DNA from: Tannerellaceae bacterium
GTDB lineage: Bacteria > Bacteroidota > Bacteroidia > Bacteroidales > Tannerellaceae
DNA length: 8,515 bases
Reading direction: 5' to 3'
Assembly: GCA_031273385.1 (NCBI GenBank)
Contig: JAISRY010000010.1
Span: 1 to 8,515 of the forward strand
Shown: positions 1 to 7,287 of the stretch, piece by piece
Layout: each line of letters starts with the position of its first letter
Position numbering within the stretch: the first letter of the stretch is position 1
The notes under the pieces: generated by a model
What the model saw: only the letters and a program-made list of their open reading frames with translations
Told to the model about the DNA's origin: nothing
Databases searched by the model: none
Position numbers and translations under genes: made by a program

Positions 1-8
1 GTATTTTT

Positions 9-105
9 TATGTTTGTAATTTTTCTTTTTAAACTCTCAAATATAAAGAATGCTCGGAATTTATCCTACTCATAGCTTCTTTTTTCATTCGAGATTACAA
101 ACATA
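9..105. repeat. 12-bp perfect inverted repeat, 97-bp span
   Basis: TATGTTTGTAAT at 9-20 is exactly reverse-complemented at 94-105. Each arm contains TATGTTTG, which fits the Bacteroidota -7 promoter motif TAnnTTTG, so the two arms would point toward each other. Between them a minus-strand frame of 19 codons plus stop (88 down to 29) begins just downstream of the right arm. The arrangement could be the ends of a very small non-autonomous element, a pair of converging promoters, or chance in AT-rich DNA. No target-site duplication was found at its edges. Confidence 0.5.
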
Positions 106-109
106 GGAA

Positions 110-142
110 CTCCGATCGCAAGGGCGGACGGGTCGATCGGAG
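110..142. repeat. 9-bp inverted repeat with 15-nt loop
   Basis: CTCCGATCG at 110-118 pairs perfectly with CGATCGGAG at 134-142, leaving a G-rich 15-nt loop. It directly adjoins the block at 143-200, where the 11-mer TGCGCTCGGTC occurs twice (157-167 and 185-195). Read on the minus strand this block contains GTCATGTCGACCGAGCGC, which resembles short intergenic phrases repeated in many Bacteroidota genomes; that resemblance is from memory and was not searched. Confidence 0.5.
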
Positions 143-210
143 GTGTCTCCACTCGCTGCGCTCGGTCGACATGACGTTCTTGCTTGCGCTCGGTCCCCCC
201 TAACGGGATT

Positions 211-338
211 GCTATCGCCGTCATTTCCCTTTTTGATAAACTTGGTTTATTAGGTACTCGCAATGACGGACACCACTTGGTTGTAATCGTCTGGAAATCA
301 CGCTATCGCCGTCATTTCCCTTTTTGATAAACTCGCAA
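211..338. repeat. 32-bp direct repeat, second copy lacking 16 bp after it
   Basis: Positions 211-242 and 302-333 are identical over 32 bp and 91 bp apart. After the repeat, both copies continue with CGCAA, but the first copy has 16 extra bases (243-258) before it. That extra piece ends in ACT, as does the repeat itself, so the difference looks like a deletion or insertion across a 3-bp direct repeat. In the first copy CCGTCATT (218-225) is also inverted as AATGACGG (262-269), giving a possible hairpin. Read on the minus strand the block contains GTCATTGCGAG and ATGACGGCGATAGCAATC, phrases typical of dispersed intergenic repeats in bacteria. Confidence 0.75.
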
Positions 339-359
339 AGCGGATACTGAACGTCAGCC

Positions 360-443
360 GGACGGGAGTCATTTCAAATGGGACGGGAGCTATTTTTATT
401 TGGACGGGAGCTATTTTTTTTCGGACGGGAGCTATTTCTGGTT
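360..443. repeat. 21-bp tandem repeat, four units
   Basis: GGACGGGAG starts at 360, 381, 402 and 423, an exact 21-bp period. Units 2-4 share GGACGGGAGCTATTT; unit 1 differs only in having TC for CT at positions 10-11 of the unit. The remaining 6 bp of each unit is T-rich and variable. The period equals two helical turns and also seven codons: the plus frame with GAC GGG AGC TAT TTT is open, but it has no start codon and ends at a TAG inside the next array, so I do not call a gene. There are no spacers, so it is not a CRISPR array. Confidence 0.9.
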
Positions 444-551
444 TTACACTATTGTATAGCTGCGGCTACACAATTGTGTGGGGCGGGCTATACAACTGTG
501 TACGTTGGGTTACACAGTTGTGTAGGGCGGGCTATACTATTGTGTTGTTAG
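442..551. repeat. 22-bp quasi-palindromic tandem array, five units
   Basis: Five degenerate 22-bp units start at 442, 464, 486, 508 and 530. Each carries a variant of TACACAATTGTGTA. In unit 2 ACACAATTGTGT (468-479) is a perfect 12-bp palindrome; in unit 4 the arms TACACA/TGTGTA (511-524) are perfect around GT; units 1, 3 and 5 are weaker. Separators alternate around GGGCGGGCT. The array abuts the 21-bp array and its last unit overlaps the stop codon of the barrel gene. Possible roles are repeated operator sites for a dimeric DNA-binding protein, mRNA 3'-end structures, or simple repeat expansion. The sequence does not decide among them. Confidence 0.85.
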
Positions 552-1261
552 AAGAGGAAGCCGAGGGAGAAGCTTAGTACATTGGTGCGTTTGTTGATGG
601 TGATTTCGTTTTCTACGGGTTGTTGGGAGGTGTAGTCTTTGAAGTCCGAGTCGATGCGGTTGATACCCAATTCATACGACACATCAAAGAAGAAGCGCCA
701 GATGGAGAAGCCGATGTCCGCCATGATGCTGATTCCCCAGGGTGTGCTGTCGCTCAGGTAGCGGTGGGGGGAACCGGCGATGCCCGGCTGGTAGCGGACG
801 TTGTAGTTGTATTTGAAGTTGGGGCCGGCCATGACGCTTAATCCGTAAGGGCTCTCCTTGATCACCTTATAGCCGATGAGGACAGGCGCTTCAAAGGATT
901 TTATCGTATAGGAAAGCCGGTCGTCATGCGGCGCCGTCTCTTCCCCCTCTCCTGGGACGGTGAAGCGGATATCCCCCGACGAACGGCTCCACAGTAAGCC
1001 GGGCTGGATAAAAAACCGCTCGAAATTGATCCTGAGAAAAGAGGAAGCCGTCACACCCACCTGGTAATTGGCCGTGACATTCTCCATCTCCTTTCCGTTG
1101 ATCGTGATGGAATTGATCACCGGCATACCGGAGTTTAGCCCCGCTTTCGCTCCCCAATTGAGTATCTTGTCTTCTACTTTAACAGGCTTGACCGTCTTTT
1201 GCGCCTGCCCCAGGAGGCACAGGGCGGAGAGGAGAAAGACGAGGCCGCATCTTTTTGTCAT
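548..1261 (-). CDS. Outer-membrane beta-barrel protein (porin family, PorT-like)
   Basis: A 237-residue secreted protein with a Sec signal peptide: basic start (TKR), hydrophobic core about residues 6-18, and likely cleavage after Ala20 in GQA. The mature part begins with the [12 protein letters not shown] pattern (about 34-45) typical of Bacteroidota PF13568-type outer-membrane barrels. It continues as alternating polar/hydrophobic strands ([43 protein letters not shown]) and ends with SFSLGFLF, whose terminal Phe fits the signal recognised by outer-membrane assembly. It is expected to span the outer membrane as roughly an eight-stranded barrel; its substrate is unknown. The ATG overlaps the pyrI stop by 4 bp (ATGA), indicating coupled translation and cotranscription with pyrBI. 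No functional link to pyrimidine synthesis is apparent. Cys15 is not in a proper lipobox, so it is not called a lipoprotein. Confidence 0.85.
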   Translation of the reverse strand: MTKRCGLVFLLSALCLLGQAQKTVKPVKVEDKILNWGAKAGLNSGMPVINSITINGKEMENVTANYQVGVTASSFLRINFERFFIQPGLLWSRSSGDIRFTVPGEGEETAPHDDRLSYTIKSFEAPVLIGYKVIKESPYGLSVMAGPNFKYNYNVRYQPGIAGSPHRYLSDSTPWGISIMADIGFSIWRFFFDVSYELGINRIDSDFKDYTSQQPVENEITINKRTNVLSFSLGFLF

Positions 1262-1722
1262 TTAATAATAATATCTTCTTTGTTTATTTTGCGTTCACAA
1301 TACCGGCATCTGATCGTCCCTTTCTCTTTGTTGATCACATCGAAACGGGTAGGCATCGGTTCGTTGTTGGTAATGCATTTCGGATTATTGCATTTGACTA
1401 ATCCGACCAGTTCGTCGGGCAGGGTGACGCGGTATTTCTCCACCACCTCAAAATCCCGTATTTCGTTCAGGATCACGTTGGGGGCGATCAGGGCGATACG
1501 GTTGATCTCGTCCTGCTCAAAGAACTTGTCGGCGATCTTGATTACGCCTTTACGCCCCATCTTTTTGCTGAAGAAATTGTTCCCTATCGTGATGGTGTTG
1601 TTCATCTTTTCCAGTTCCAACAGATAGGCGACTTTAAACAGTTGGCGGGGGGGGATATGGTCTATCGCCGTCCCGTTTTCCAATGCCGCTACCTGCAACT
1701 CCTTTTTCTTTTCTACTGCCAT
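1258..1722 (-). CDS. pyrI: Aspartate carbamoyltransferase regulatory subunit
   Basis: A 154-residue regulatory chain of aspartate transcarbamoylase, essentially the length of E. coli PyrI (153). It binds nucleotide effectors and joins catalytic trimers into the allosteric holoenzyme in the cytoplasm. The N-terminal nucleotide-binding domain (about 8-100) shows GTAIDHIP (17-24) and the ITIGNN and GRKGVIKI motifs (45-49 and 57-63), matching the E. coli effector site. The C-terminal zinc domain has all four ligands: Cys111, Cys116, Cys139 and Cys142, spaced as in E. coli. The gene starts 11 bp after the pyrB stop and its TGA overlaps the start of the barrel gene, so it is the middle gene of the operon. 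The intact zinc site and effector motifs suggest an allosterically regulated enzyme; which nucleotides act on it cannot be read from the sequence. Confidence 0.97.
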   Translation of the reverse strand: MAVEKKKELQVAALENGTAIDHIPPRQLFKVAYLLELEKMNNTITIGNNFFSKKMGRKGVIKIADKFFEQDEINRIALIAPNVILNEIRDFEVVEKYRVTLPDELVGLVKCNNPKCITNNEPMPTRFDVINKEKGTIRCRYCERKINKEDIIIK

Positions 1723-1733
1723 AACTTTTAAAT

Positions 1734-2648
1734 TTAGCTGTTGATACCCAAAACTTCACAAATAATGGCCTGCCGCGTAAACAGCCCGTTCCGCGCCTGC
1801 TGGATAAAATAGGCTTTCGGGTTGTCGTCCACGTCGTAGGCGATCTCATTGACGCGGGGCAGCGGGTGGAGGATACGAAGATTCTCGCGGCTGCCCCTCA
1901 GCATCTTGTCGCGCAGGATATAGACGTTCTTCACCCGCTCGTATTCTTCCAGGTCGGTGAAACGTTCGCGCTGGACGCGCGTCATATACAGGATGTCCGT
2001 CCGGTTGATGATCTCTTCCGTAAAAGCGGTATGCTCCGTATAGGAAATATCCAGTTTGTCGCACAGGTTCTTTTGCTCATCGGGCATACGCAGTTCGTCC
2101 GGCGCGACGAAATGGAACGTGGGATTGAAGTGCGACATGCCGACAATGAGGGAATGTACCGTCCGCCCGTACTTCAGGTCTCCGACGATCGTAATGGTCA
2201 GGCCGGTGAGCTTCCCTTGCGTTTTGCGGATGGAATAGAGATCCAGTAGCGTCTGCGAGGGGTGCTGGTTTGCGCCGTCCCCGGCATTGATGACGGGAAT
2301 ACCGCTGACTTCCGCGGCATAGCGGGCGGCGCCCTCCAGGTGATGCCTCATGATGATCAGGTCGGCATAATTACTTACCATCAGGATGGTGTCTTTCAAT
2401 GTTTCCCCTTTGGAAGAGCTGGTGGTGGAAGCGTCCTGAAAACCGATCACACGCCCCCCCAGGCGGTTGACGGCCGCTTCGAAGCTGAGCCGTGTGCGGG
2501 TGGAGGGTTCAAAGAACAGCGTGGCGGCGACTTTTCCCTCCAGCAAAGTACGGTTGGGATTCTCTTCAAATCCGGCGGCATTCTCCAGGATACGCAGAAT
2601 GTCGTCTTTGGAACATTGATCAATGGAAACTAAATTTTTACTCTTCAT
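1734..2648 (-). CDS. pyrB: Aspartate carbamoyltransferase catalytic subunit
   Basis: A 304-residue catalytic chain of aspartate transcarbamoylase, which condenses carbamoyl phosphate with L-aspartate to give N-carbamoyl-aspartate, the committed step of pyrimidine synthesis. The carbamoyl-phosphate domain has FFEPSTRTR (45-53, with Ser49-Thr50-Arg51-Thr52-Arg53), a mobile loop with Lys80 before GETLKDT, Arg101, and [11 protein letters not shown] (127-137, with His129 and Gln132). The aspartate domain has Arg162, TRVQRER (223-229, with Arg224 and Gln226) and HPLPRV (261-266). All match catalytic residues known from E. coli PyrB (about 310 residues). The ATG lies about 22 nt after the predicted transcription start. 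The leader is too short for an attenuator or PyrR site, so regulation is more likely at the promoter and allosterically through PyrI, encoded 11 bp downstream. A 10-bp palindrome, CTTCATGAAG (2643-2652), covers the start codon; its role is unknown. Confidence 0.97.
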   Translation of the reverse strand: MKSKNLVSIDQCSKDDILRILENAAGFEENPNRTLLEGKVAATLFFEPSTRTRLSFEAAVNRLGGRVIGFQDASTTSSSKGETLKDTILMVSNYADLIIMRHHLEGAARYAAEVSGIPVINAGDGANQHPSQTLLDLYSIRKTQGKLTGLTITIVGDLKYGRTVHSLIVGMSHFNPTFHFVAPDELRMPDEQKNLCDKLDISYTEHTAFTEEIINRTDILYMTRVQRERFTDLEEYERVKNVYILRDKMLRGSRENLRILHPLPRVNEIAYDVDDNPKAYFIQQARNGLFTRQAIICEVLGINS

Positions 2649-2675
2649 GAAGTATATTATCTAATGTCATACCCG

Positions 2676-2708
2676 CAAAATTACATATTTTTCTTCCGCT
2701 TTCACAAT
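2676..2708 (-). promoter_or_regulatory. Predicted promoter of the pyrB operon
   Basis: On the minus strand TAATTTTG (2683 down to 2676) matches the Bacteroidota -7 motif TAnnTTTG exactly. ATTG (2708 down to 2705) lies 21 bp upstream as a partial -33 box (consensus TTTG). Transcription would start near 2670, leaving a leader of about 22 nt before the pyrB ATG at 2648. Confidence 0.6.
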
Positions 2709-2715
2709 AGTTTCT

Positions 2716-2723
2716 TACATTTG
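2716..2723 (+). promoter_or_regulatory. Predicted -7 element of the hydrolase gene
   Basis: TACATTTG matches TAnnTTTG exactly and ends 17 bp before the ATG at 2741. No clear TTTG -33 box is seen at the expected distance upstream. The element lies 8 bp to the right of the pyrB -33 candidate (2705-2708), so the two divergent promoters probably interleave. Confidence 0.5.
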
Positions 2724-2740
2724 GACAAAATAATAGAGGG

Positions 2741-3568
2741 ATGAAATATTATATCATCAATACCGGCTACTTTTATGCCGATGGAGGGGTGATGTTTGGC
2801 GCTATCCCCAAGGCGGCCTGGAAGAAGCGTTATGATGCCGGCGATGCGAACGACTGTCGGTTGGTGATGCGCAGTTTGCTGGTACTGGCCGACGACGGCA
2901 GGGTGATCCTCGTTGATGCGGGGGTAGGGACGAAGCAACTGAAAAAGCTTGCTTCCTACAAATTTTCCGGGCTGCTGGATCTGCGGCAGGGGTTGCTCCA
3001 GTTGGGGGTCAAGGCGGAGGCGGTGACCGATGTCGTCCTGACGCATCTGCATTTCGACCATTGCGGGTCTGTCACCCTAAAGGATGAAGAGACGGGCGAA
3101 TTGTCCCTCTCCTTTCCCCATGCCCGCCACTGGGTAAGCCGGGCGCAATGGGAGAATTTCCTCTCCCCGCATCCGTTGGAAAAGGATTCCTATTTTTTGG
3201 AGGACATGATGCCGGTGGAAGAGGCGGGGTTGCTTCAGTTGGTGGAGGCGGACTGCGAGATGGGTTCGTCCGGCGTCTCTCTGAGGCTGTATGACGGGCA
3301 TACGCCCGGGCAGCTTGTCCCCTACATAGCGGCGCCTGATAAAACGGTCGTCTTCCCGGGCGACGTCGTCCCTTTGGCCGCCCACTGCTCACCCGCCTGG
3401 ATCTCGGCCTACGATACCTCCCCCCTCATCTCCTACCATGAGAAGATACGGCTCTTGGAAGAGGCGGTGGATAAAGGGCAACAGTTGATTTTCTGTCACG
3501 ATGCCTATACACCCCAGACGTTTATAAGGAGAGCCGGGAAGTATTATTCGCTTTACGGCAACTTTTGA
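2741..3568 (+). CDS. Metallo-beta-lactamase-fold hydrolase, lactonase-like
   Basis: A 275-residue cytoplasmic protein (no signal peptide) of the metallo-beta-lactamase superfamily with a complete two-metal site. THLHFDH (101-107) gives His102, His104, Asp106 and His107; GHTPG (186-190) gives His187; PGD (206-208) gives the bridging Asp208; FCHD (251-254) gives His253. DAGVG (59-63) is the usual early beta-strand motif. The overall arrangement, including an extended segment before HxHxDH, resembles N-acyl-homoserine-lactone lactonases of the AiiA/YtnP kind, but such annotations are often wrong and the substrate could be another lactone, ester or phosphodiester. It is divergent from pyrB and has no cotranscribed partner. 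The start is supported by the promoter motif 18 bp upstream and a purine-rich stretch directly before the ATG. Its last 16 bp overlap the 3' end of metH on the other strand. Confidence 0.88.
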   Translation: MKYYIINTGYFYADGGVMFGAIPKAAWKKRYDAGDANDCRLVMRSLLVLADDGRVILVDAGVGTKQLKKLASYKFSGLLDLRQGLLQLGVKAEAVTDVVLTHLHFDHCGSVTLKDEETGELSLSFPHARHWVSRAQWENFLSPHPLEKDSYFLEDMMPVEEAGLLQLVEADCEMGSSGVSLRLYDGHTPGQLVPYIAAPDKTVVFPGDVVPLAAHCSPAWISAYDTSPLISYHEKIRLLEEAVDKGQQLIFCHDAYTPQTFIRRAGKYYSLYGNF

Positions 3569-6500
3569 TTGTGCGCGAACACCCTGTCGCAATCCTCCGG
3601 ACTCAAACGGCGGCGGCGGGCGTAGTCGGTGCGCTGTTCGTCGTCGATATGGCCTATCATAAAGTAATGGGAGGCGGGATGAGCCAGGTAAAGGCCGCAT
3701 ACGGAGGCGGTGGGGTACATGGCGCCGTTCTCGGTCAGGCTAACCCCTATTTGAGACATATCCAGTAAAGCGTCCAACGTCATCGTTTGCAACTGGTCGG
3801 GCAGGGACGGGTAGCCTATGGCGGGGCGTATCCCCTGGTATTTAGCCTTGAAAAGATCAGGGATGGAGAGTGATTCGTCCGGCGCATATCCCCAGTATTC
3901 CTTACGGACTTTGAGGTGCAGGTATTCCGCCGCGGCTTCGGCCAGGCGGTCGGCCAGGCTTTGGAAAAGCATCGCCGTATAGGTGTCTCCCTCCGCTTCC
4001 AGCTTTTCTTTGAACTGTTCGGCGCCGGCTCCGGTCGTGACGACGAAAGCCCCGATATAGTCCTGCTGCCCCGAGGAGGCGGGAAGAATATAGTCGGCGA
4101 GGGATTTGTAGGTGTTGTCTTCCCGTCTGGACTGTTGGCGCAGGGTGGGAATCTCCGTACCGTTGGCCAGCCTGATGGTGTCGCCGTCGCTATTGGCGGG
4201 GAAGAAGCCGTACAGGGCTTTGCCATACCCGGCTTTCATTCCGGCGAGGCGGTCGAGCAGCTTGACGGCATCTTTATAGAGCTGCATAGCTTCCGACGCT
4301 TTCGCCCTGTCGTGTTCAGGGAAACCGGCCAGCCACGAAGCGCGGCAGGCGTCGCATCCGTCCGTCAGGGCGATACCGGCAAAGCGTCCGCTCAGTTTCC
4401 AGGCGGTAAAGAAGAATGTCCAATTGATGTACGGGATCAGCTCTTCCAGCGGGATATGGGGAATGAGCTGTACGCCTTGCTGTGCGGGGACGACGGGCGT
4501 GTAGTTTGCCCAATCCGCCGCAAAGGGATGCCTCCGGGCTTCCGAAAGGGAAACCAGGTCTGTTTTCTTCTCCTGCATGGAGAGGCGCAGGGCTTCATAC
4601 TCGCCGTTCAGCTCGGCGAGGTAGGCTTCGCGGGTATCGGGATTCAGTAGCCTGGCGGCCACCAGGGGCGATTGCGAGGCGTCCAGCACATGGATGACGG
4701 GGGAGTCGTAATGCGGGGCGATCTTAACGGCGGTGTGCAGCTTGGAGGTCGTCGCCCCTCCGATCATGATCGGGATCGTCATGCCCCGCTTCTGCATTTC
4801 GCCGGTAACATGCACCATCTCCTCCAGCGAGGGGGTAATCAGGCCGGAGAGACAGACGAGGTCGGGCTTCTCTTCGATGCATTTTTGGATGATCGTCTCG
4901 GACGGCACCATGACGCCAAGGTCGATCACTTCGTAATTATTACACGTCAGCACGATGGAGACGATGTTCTTCCCGATATCGTGAACGTCGCCTTTTACGG
5001 TGGCGAAGATGACTTTTCCCGCTTTGGACGATCCGGCGACCGCCTGCTCGGATTCGATAACGGGCTGCAGGAAAGCCACCGCCCTTTTCATGGTACGCGC
5101 CGTCTTGACGACTTGCGGCAGGAACATCTTTCCGGCGCCGAACAGTTCGCCTACCTTGTTCATACCGCTCATCAGCGGGCCGTCGATAATATCCACCGCC
5201 TGCGGATAACAGGCGAGCGCCTCCTCTATATCTTCCTGCAGGAAATCGGCGATCCCTTTCATCAGGGCATACTCCAGGCGCTCCTGCAACGAGCCGTCGC
5301 GCCATGCCTGTTGTTGCCTCTTTTCGCCCTCTTCCGTCGTGCCGGAGGCGTGGTTCTGCGCGTATGCGATCAGCTCTTCCGCCGCTTCCGGGCGGCGCGC
5401 CAGGATCACATCTTCGAGCAGTTCGCGGAACGCCGGCTCTATCTCTTCATAGATCACGCCGGCGGAGGGGTTGACGATCCCCATATCCAGCCCCTTGCCT
5501 ACGGCATGGTAGAGGAAGACGGCGTGCATAGCCTGGCGGACATGCTCGTTGCCGCGGAAAGAGAAAGAGAGGTTGCTAATGCCTCCGCTGACCTTTGCGC
5601 CCGGCAGGTGCCGTTTGATCCATTCCACCGACCGGATAAAGTCCAGCCCGTAGCCGTTATGCTCCTCCATACCGGTAGCGATAGCCAGCACGTTGGGGTC
5701 GAAGATAATATCCTGGGGAGGGAAGCCGGCTTTCTCCACCAATAGCCGGTAAGCCCTTGCGCAGACGGCCGTTTTCCGTTCAAAGACATCGGCCTGCCCC
5801 GTTTCGTCAAAGGCCATCACCACGACGGCGGCGCCCAGCTGCCTGATTCGTGCGGCCTGGCGGAGGAACGAGGCCTCCCCCTCTTTCAGGCTGATGGAAT
5901 TGACGATGCTCTTCCCCTGTACGCACATCAATCCCTGTTCGATCACCTCCCATTTCGAGGAGTCGATCATAATAGGTACGCGCGCGATCTCCGGTTCGGA
6001 GGCAATCAGGTTCAGGAACGTCGTCATCTCGCTTGCGGCGTCGAGCATCCCGTCGTCCATATTGATGTCGATCACCTGTGCGCCGTCTTCGACCTGCTTG
6101 CGGGCGATGGCGAGCGCCTCTTCGTAGCTCTTTTCCTTGACGAGGCGCAGGAACTTGCGCGATCCGGCGACATTGCACCGTTCGCCTATGTTGATGAAGT
6201 TGTTTTCCGGTTTGACCTCCAGCCGTTCCAGCCCGGACAGCCACAACGCTTCACTCCCCTGTGCGGGGCGGTGCGGGCGGGCGTTTTTTACCAGCCCGGG
6301 GTAAAGGGCGATGTGCGCCGGCGTCGTTCCGCAACAGCCACCCAGGATATTGACCAACCCCTCGTCGACGAAGGGTTTGATGTGTTGCGCCATCTTTTCG
6401 GGCGTCTCGTCATACGAGCCGAAGCTGTTCGGCAACCCGGCGTTCGGGTAGGCGCTGATGTAGTAAGGCGCCTGTTCAGCCAGCTCCTGCAGGTAGGGCT

Positions 6501-7272
6501 TCATGTCGGTTGCCCCGAAAGAGCAGTTCAGTCCTATGCTGACGATCGGGAAATGTTGGATGGAAGCGAGGAAAGCCGGCAGCGTCTGGCCTGAAAAGGT
6601 ACGTCCGCCCTGTGCCGACAGGGTGACGGAAAGCATGATAGGGAGGCCTTTCCCTTTCTCTTTCAGCACAGCCCCGGCAGCTTCCAACCCGGCTTTTACG
6701 TTCAGCGTATCGAAGATGGTTTCAAAAAGGAGGATATCCACCCCGCTGTCCACCAACGCCTCCGCCTGTTCGCGGTATGCGGCATACATATCCATATAGG
6801 TAACGGCGCGGTAGGCGGGGTCGCTGACGTCGGGGCTCATCGACGTGGTCTTGTTCGTCGGCCCGATCGACCCGGCGACAAACACCTGCCGCCCGGGATG
6901 TTCTTCCATAAAGCGGGCGGCTGTTTCGCGGGCGATCTTCCCTGCCGCCAGGTTCATCTCACGCACGAACGCCTGCATGCCGTAATCTTCCATCGAGATG
7001 GCGTTGGCATTAAAGGTGTTGGTGGTAAAGATGTCCGCGCCGGCATCCAGGTACTGGCGGTGGATCACCCCGATCACGTCGGGACGGGTGATGCAGAGCA
7101 GGTCGTTGTTTCCTTTCTGGTCTGAGGGAAAGGCGGCAAAGCGTTCGCCGCGGTAGTCCTCTTCGGTGAGTTTGTACGACTGTATCATCGTCCCGAATCC
7201 GCCGTCCAGGATCAGGATACGCTCTTTGAGCTGTCGGGTAAATGTCGCTTTGTCCATTACGCTGTTTGTCAT
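3553..7272 (-). CDS. metH: Cobalamin-dependent methionine synthase
   Basis: A 1239-residue full-length enzyme (E. coli MetH is 1227). It transfers the methyl group of 5-methyltetrahydrofolate to homocysteine through B12. Domains in order: homocysteine-binding barrel (about 12-325) with zinc ligands Cys250 (NCSFG) and Cys313-Cys314 (GGCCGT); pterin-binding barrel (about 355-620) starting with [15 protein letters not shown]12 cap (about 655-745); cobalamin domain (about 752-885) with GDVHDIGKN (761-769), lower axial ligand His764, and Asp762 and Ser815 of its relay; AdoMet reactivation domain (about 910-1235) with RPAIGYP (Arg1149) and Tyr1203. Two oddities lie in the last domain: Asn950 replaces the E. 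coli Asp946 that contacts AdoMet, and an insertion of about 18 residues carries Cys973-x-x-Cys976. The start at 7272 is supported by AAGGAG 9 nt upstream; Met6 is an alternative. It follows smpB by 13 bp. No cobalamin riboswitch is seen. Confidence 0.98.
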   Translation of the reverse strand: MTNSVMDKATFTRQLKERILILDGGFGTMIQSYKLTEEDYRGERFAAFPSDQKGNNDLLCITRPDVIGVIHRQYLDAGADIFTTNTFNANAISMEDYGMQAFVREMNLAAGKIARETAARFMEEHPGRQVFVAGSIGPTNKTTSMSPDVSDPAYRAVTYMDMYAAYREQAEALVDSGVDILLFETIFDTLNVKAGLEAAGAVLKEKGKGLPIMLSVTLSAQGGRTFSGQTLPAFLASIQHFPIVSIGLNCSFGATDMKPYLQELAEQAPYYISAYPNAGLPNSFGSYDETPEKMAQHIKPFVDEGLVNILGGCCGTTPAHIALYPGLVKNARPHRPAQGSEALWLSGLERLEVKPENNFINIGERCNVAGSRKFLRLVKEKSYEEALAIARKQVEDGAQVIDINMDDGMLDAASEMTTFLNLIASEPEIARVPIMIDSSKWEVIEQGLMCVQGKSIVNSISLKEGEASFLRQAARIRQLGAAVVVMAFDETGQADVFERKTAVCARAYRLLVEKAGFPPQDIIFDPNVLAIATGMEEHNGYGLDFIRSVEWIKRHLPGAKVSGGISNLSFSFRGNEHVRQAMHAVFLYHAVGKGLDMGIVNPSAGVIYEEIEPAFRELLEDVILARRPEAAEELIAYAQNHASGTTEEGEKRQQQAWRDGSLQERLEYALMKGIADFLQEDIEEALACYPQAVDIIDGPLMSGMNKVGELFGAGKMFLPQVVKTARTMKRAVAFLQPVIESEQAVAGSSKAGKVIFATVKGDVHDIGKNIVSIVLTCNNYEVIDLGVMVPSETIIQKCIEEKPDLVCLSGLITPSLEEMVHVTGEMQKRGMTIPIMIGGATTSKLHTAVKIAPHYDSPVIHVLDASQSPLVAARLLNPDTREAYLAELNGEYEALRLSMQEKKTDLVSLSEARRHPFAADWANYTPVVPAQQGVQLIPHIPLEELIPYINWTFFFTAWKLSGRFAGIALTDGCDACRASWLAGFPEHDRAKASEAMQLYKDAVKLLDRLAGMKAGYGKALYGFFPANSDGDTIRLANGTEIPTLRQQSRREDNTYKSLADYILPASSGQQDYIGAFVVTTGAGAEQFKEKLEAEGDTYTAMLFQSLADRLAEAAAEYLHLKVRKEYWGYAPDESLSIPDLFKAKYQGIRPAIGYPSLPDQLQTMTLDALLDMSQIGVSLTENGAMYPTASVCGLYLAHPASHYFMIGHIDDEQRTDYARRRRLSPEDCDRVFAHNQKLP

Positions 7273-7281
7273 TGGTGATTA

Positions 7282-7287
7282 CTCCTT
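7282..7287 (-). promoter_or_regulatory. Ribosome binding site of metH overlapping the smpB stop
   Basis: On the minus strand AAGGAG is separated by 9 nt from the metH ATG at 7272. Its first two A residues belong to the smpB TAA stop (TAAGGAG). A strong Shine-Dalgarno match is uncommon in Bacteroidota. It supports the upstream Met over Met6 and suggests that ribosomes ending on smpB can load onto metH. Confidence 0.65.

Larger units (their letters stand above)
1..547. other. Repeat-rich gene-free region
   Basis: No reading frame here looks like a real protein. The longest frame (66-263, minus, 65 codons) crosses several repeats and resembles no family I know. The left part is AT-rich, the middle (110-340) is built of short phrases of the kind dispersed between genes in Bacteroidota genomes, and the right part (360-547) is two abutting tandem arrays. 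It lies downstream of the pyrB-pyrI-barrel operon, so it may contain that operon's 3' end, but I see no classical hairpin plus T-run terminator. Individual repeats are listed separately. Confidence 0.75.

Noticed and set aside
29..88. Minus-strand 19-codon frame (MKKEAMSRINSEHSLYLRV) just after a TATGTTTG motif
   Set aside because: Too short to support from sequence alone and without a ribosome binding site; mentioned only in connection with the inverted repeat.
66..263. Minus-strand 65-codon reading frame
   Set aside because: It crosses the 9-bp inverted repeat, the duplicated 11-mer and the first 32-bp repeat copy, has no recognisable domain, and its composition follows the repeats.
331..459. 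Plus-strand open frame encoding DGSYF-type heptapeptide repeats across the 21-bp array
   Set aside because: It has no start codon and stops at a TAG inside the following 22-bp array, so it is probably an effect of the 21-bp period.
360..551. CRISPR array
   Set aside because: Units abut directly with no unique spacers of 25-40 bp, and no cas gene is present.
548..1261. Lipoprotein reading of the barrel gene because of Cys15
   Set aside because: The residue before the Cys is Leu, not a small residue, and GQA at 18-20 gives a normal signal peptidase I site.
1199..1627. Plus-strand 142-codon frame opposite pyrI
   Set aside because: It is antisense to the confidently identified pyrI and has no recognisable domain.
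4672..5745. Plus-strand 357-codon frame opposite metH
   Set aside because: It is antisense to well-conserved cap and cobalamin domains of metH and shows no family motifs. Long antisense frames are expected in GC-rich genes.
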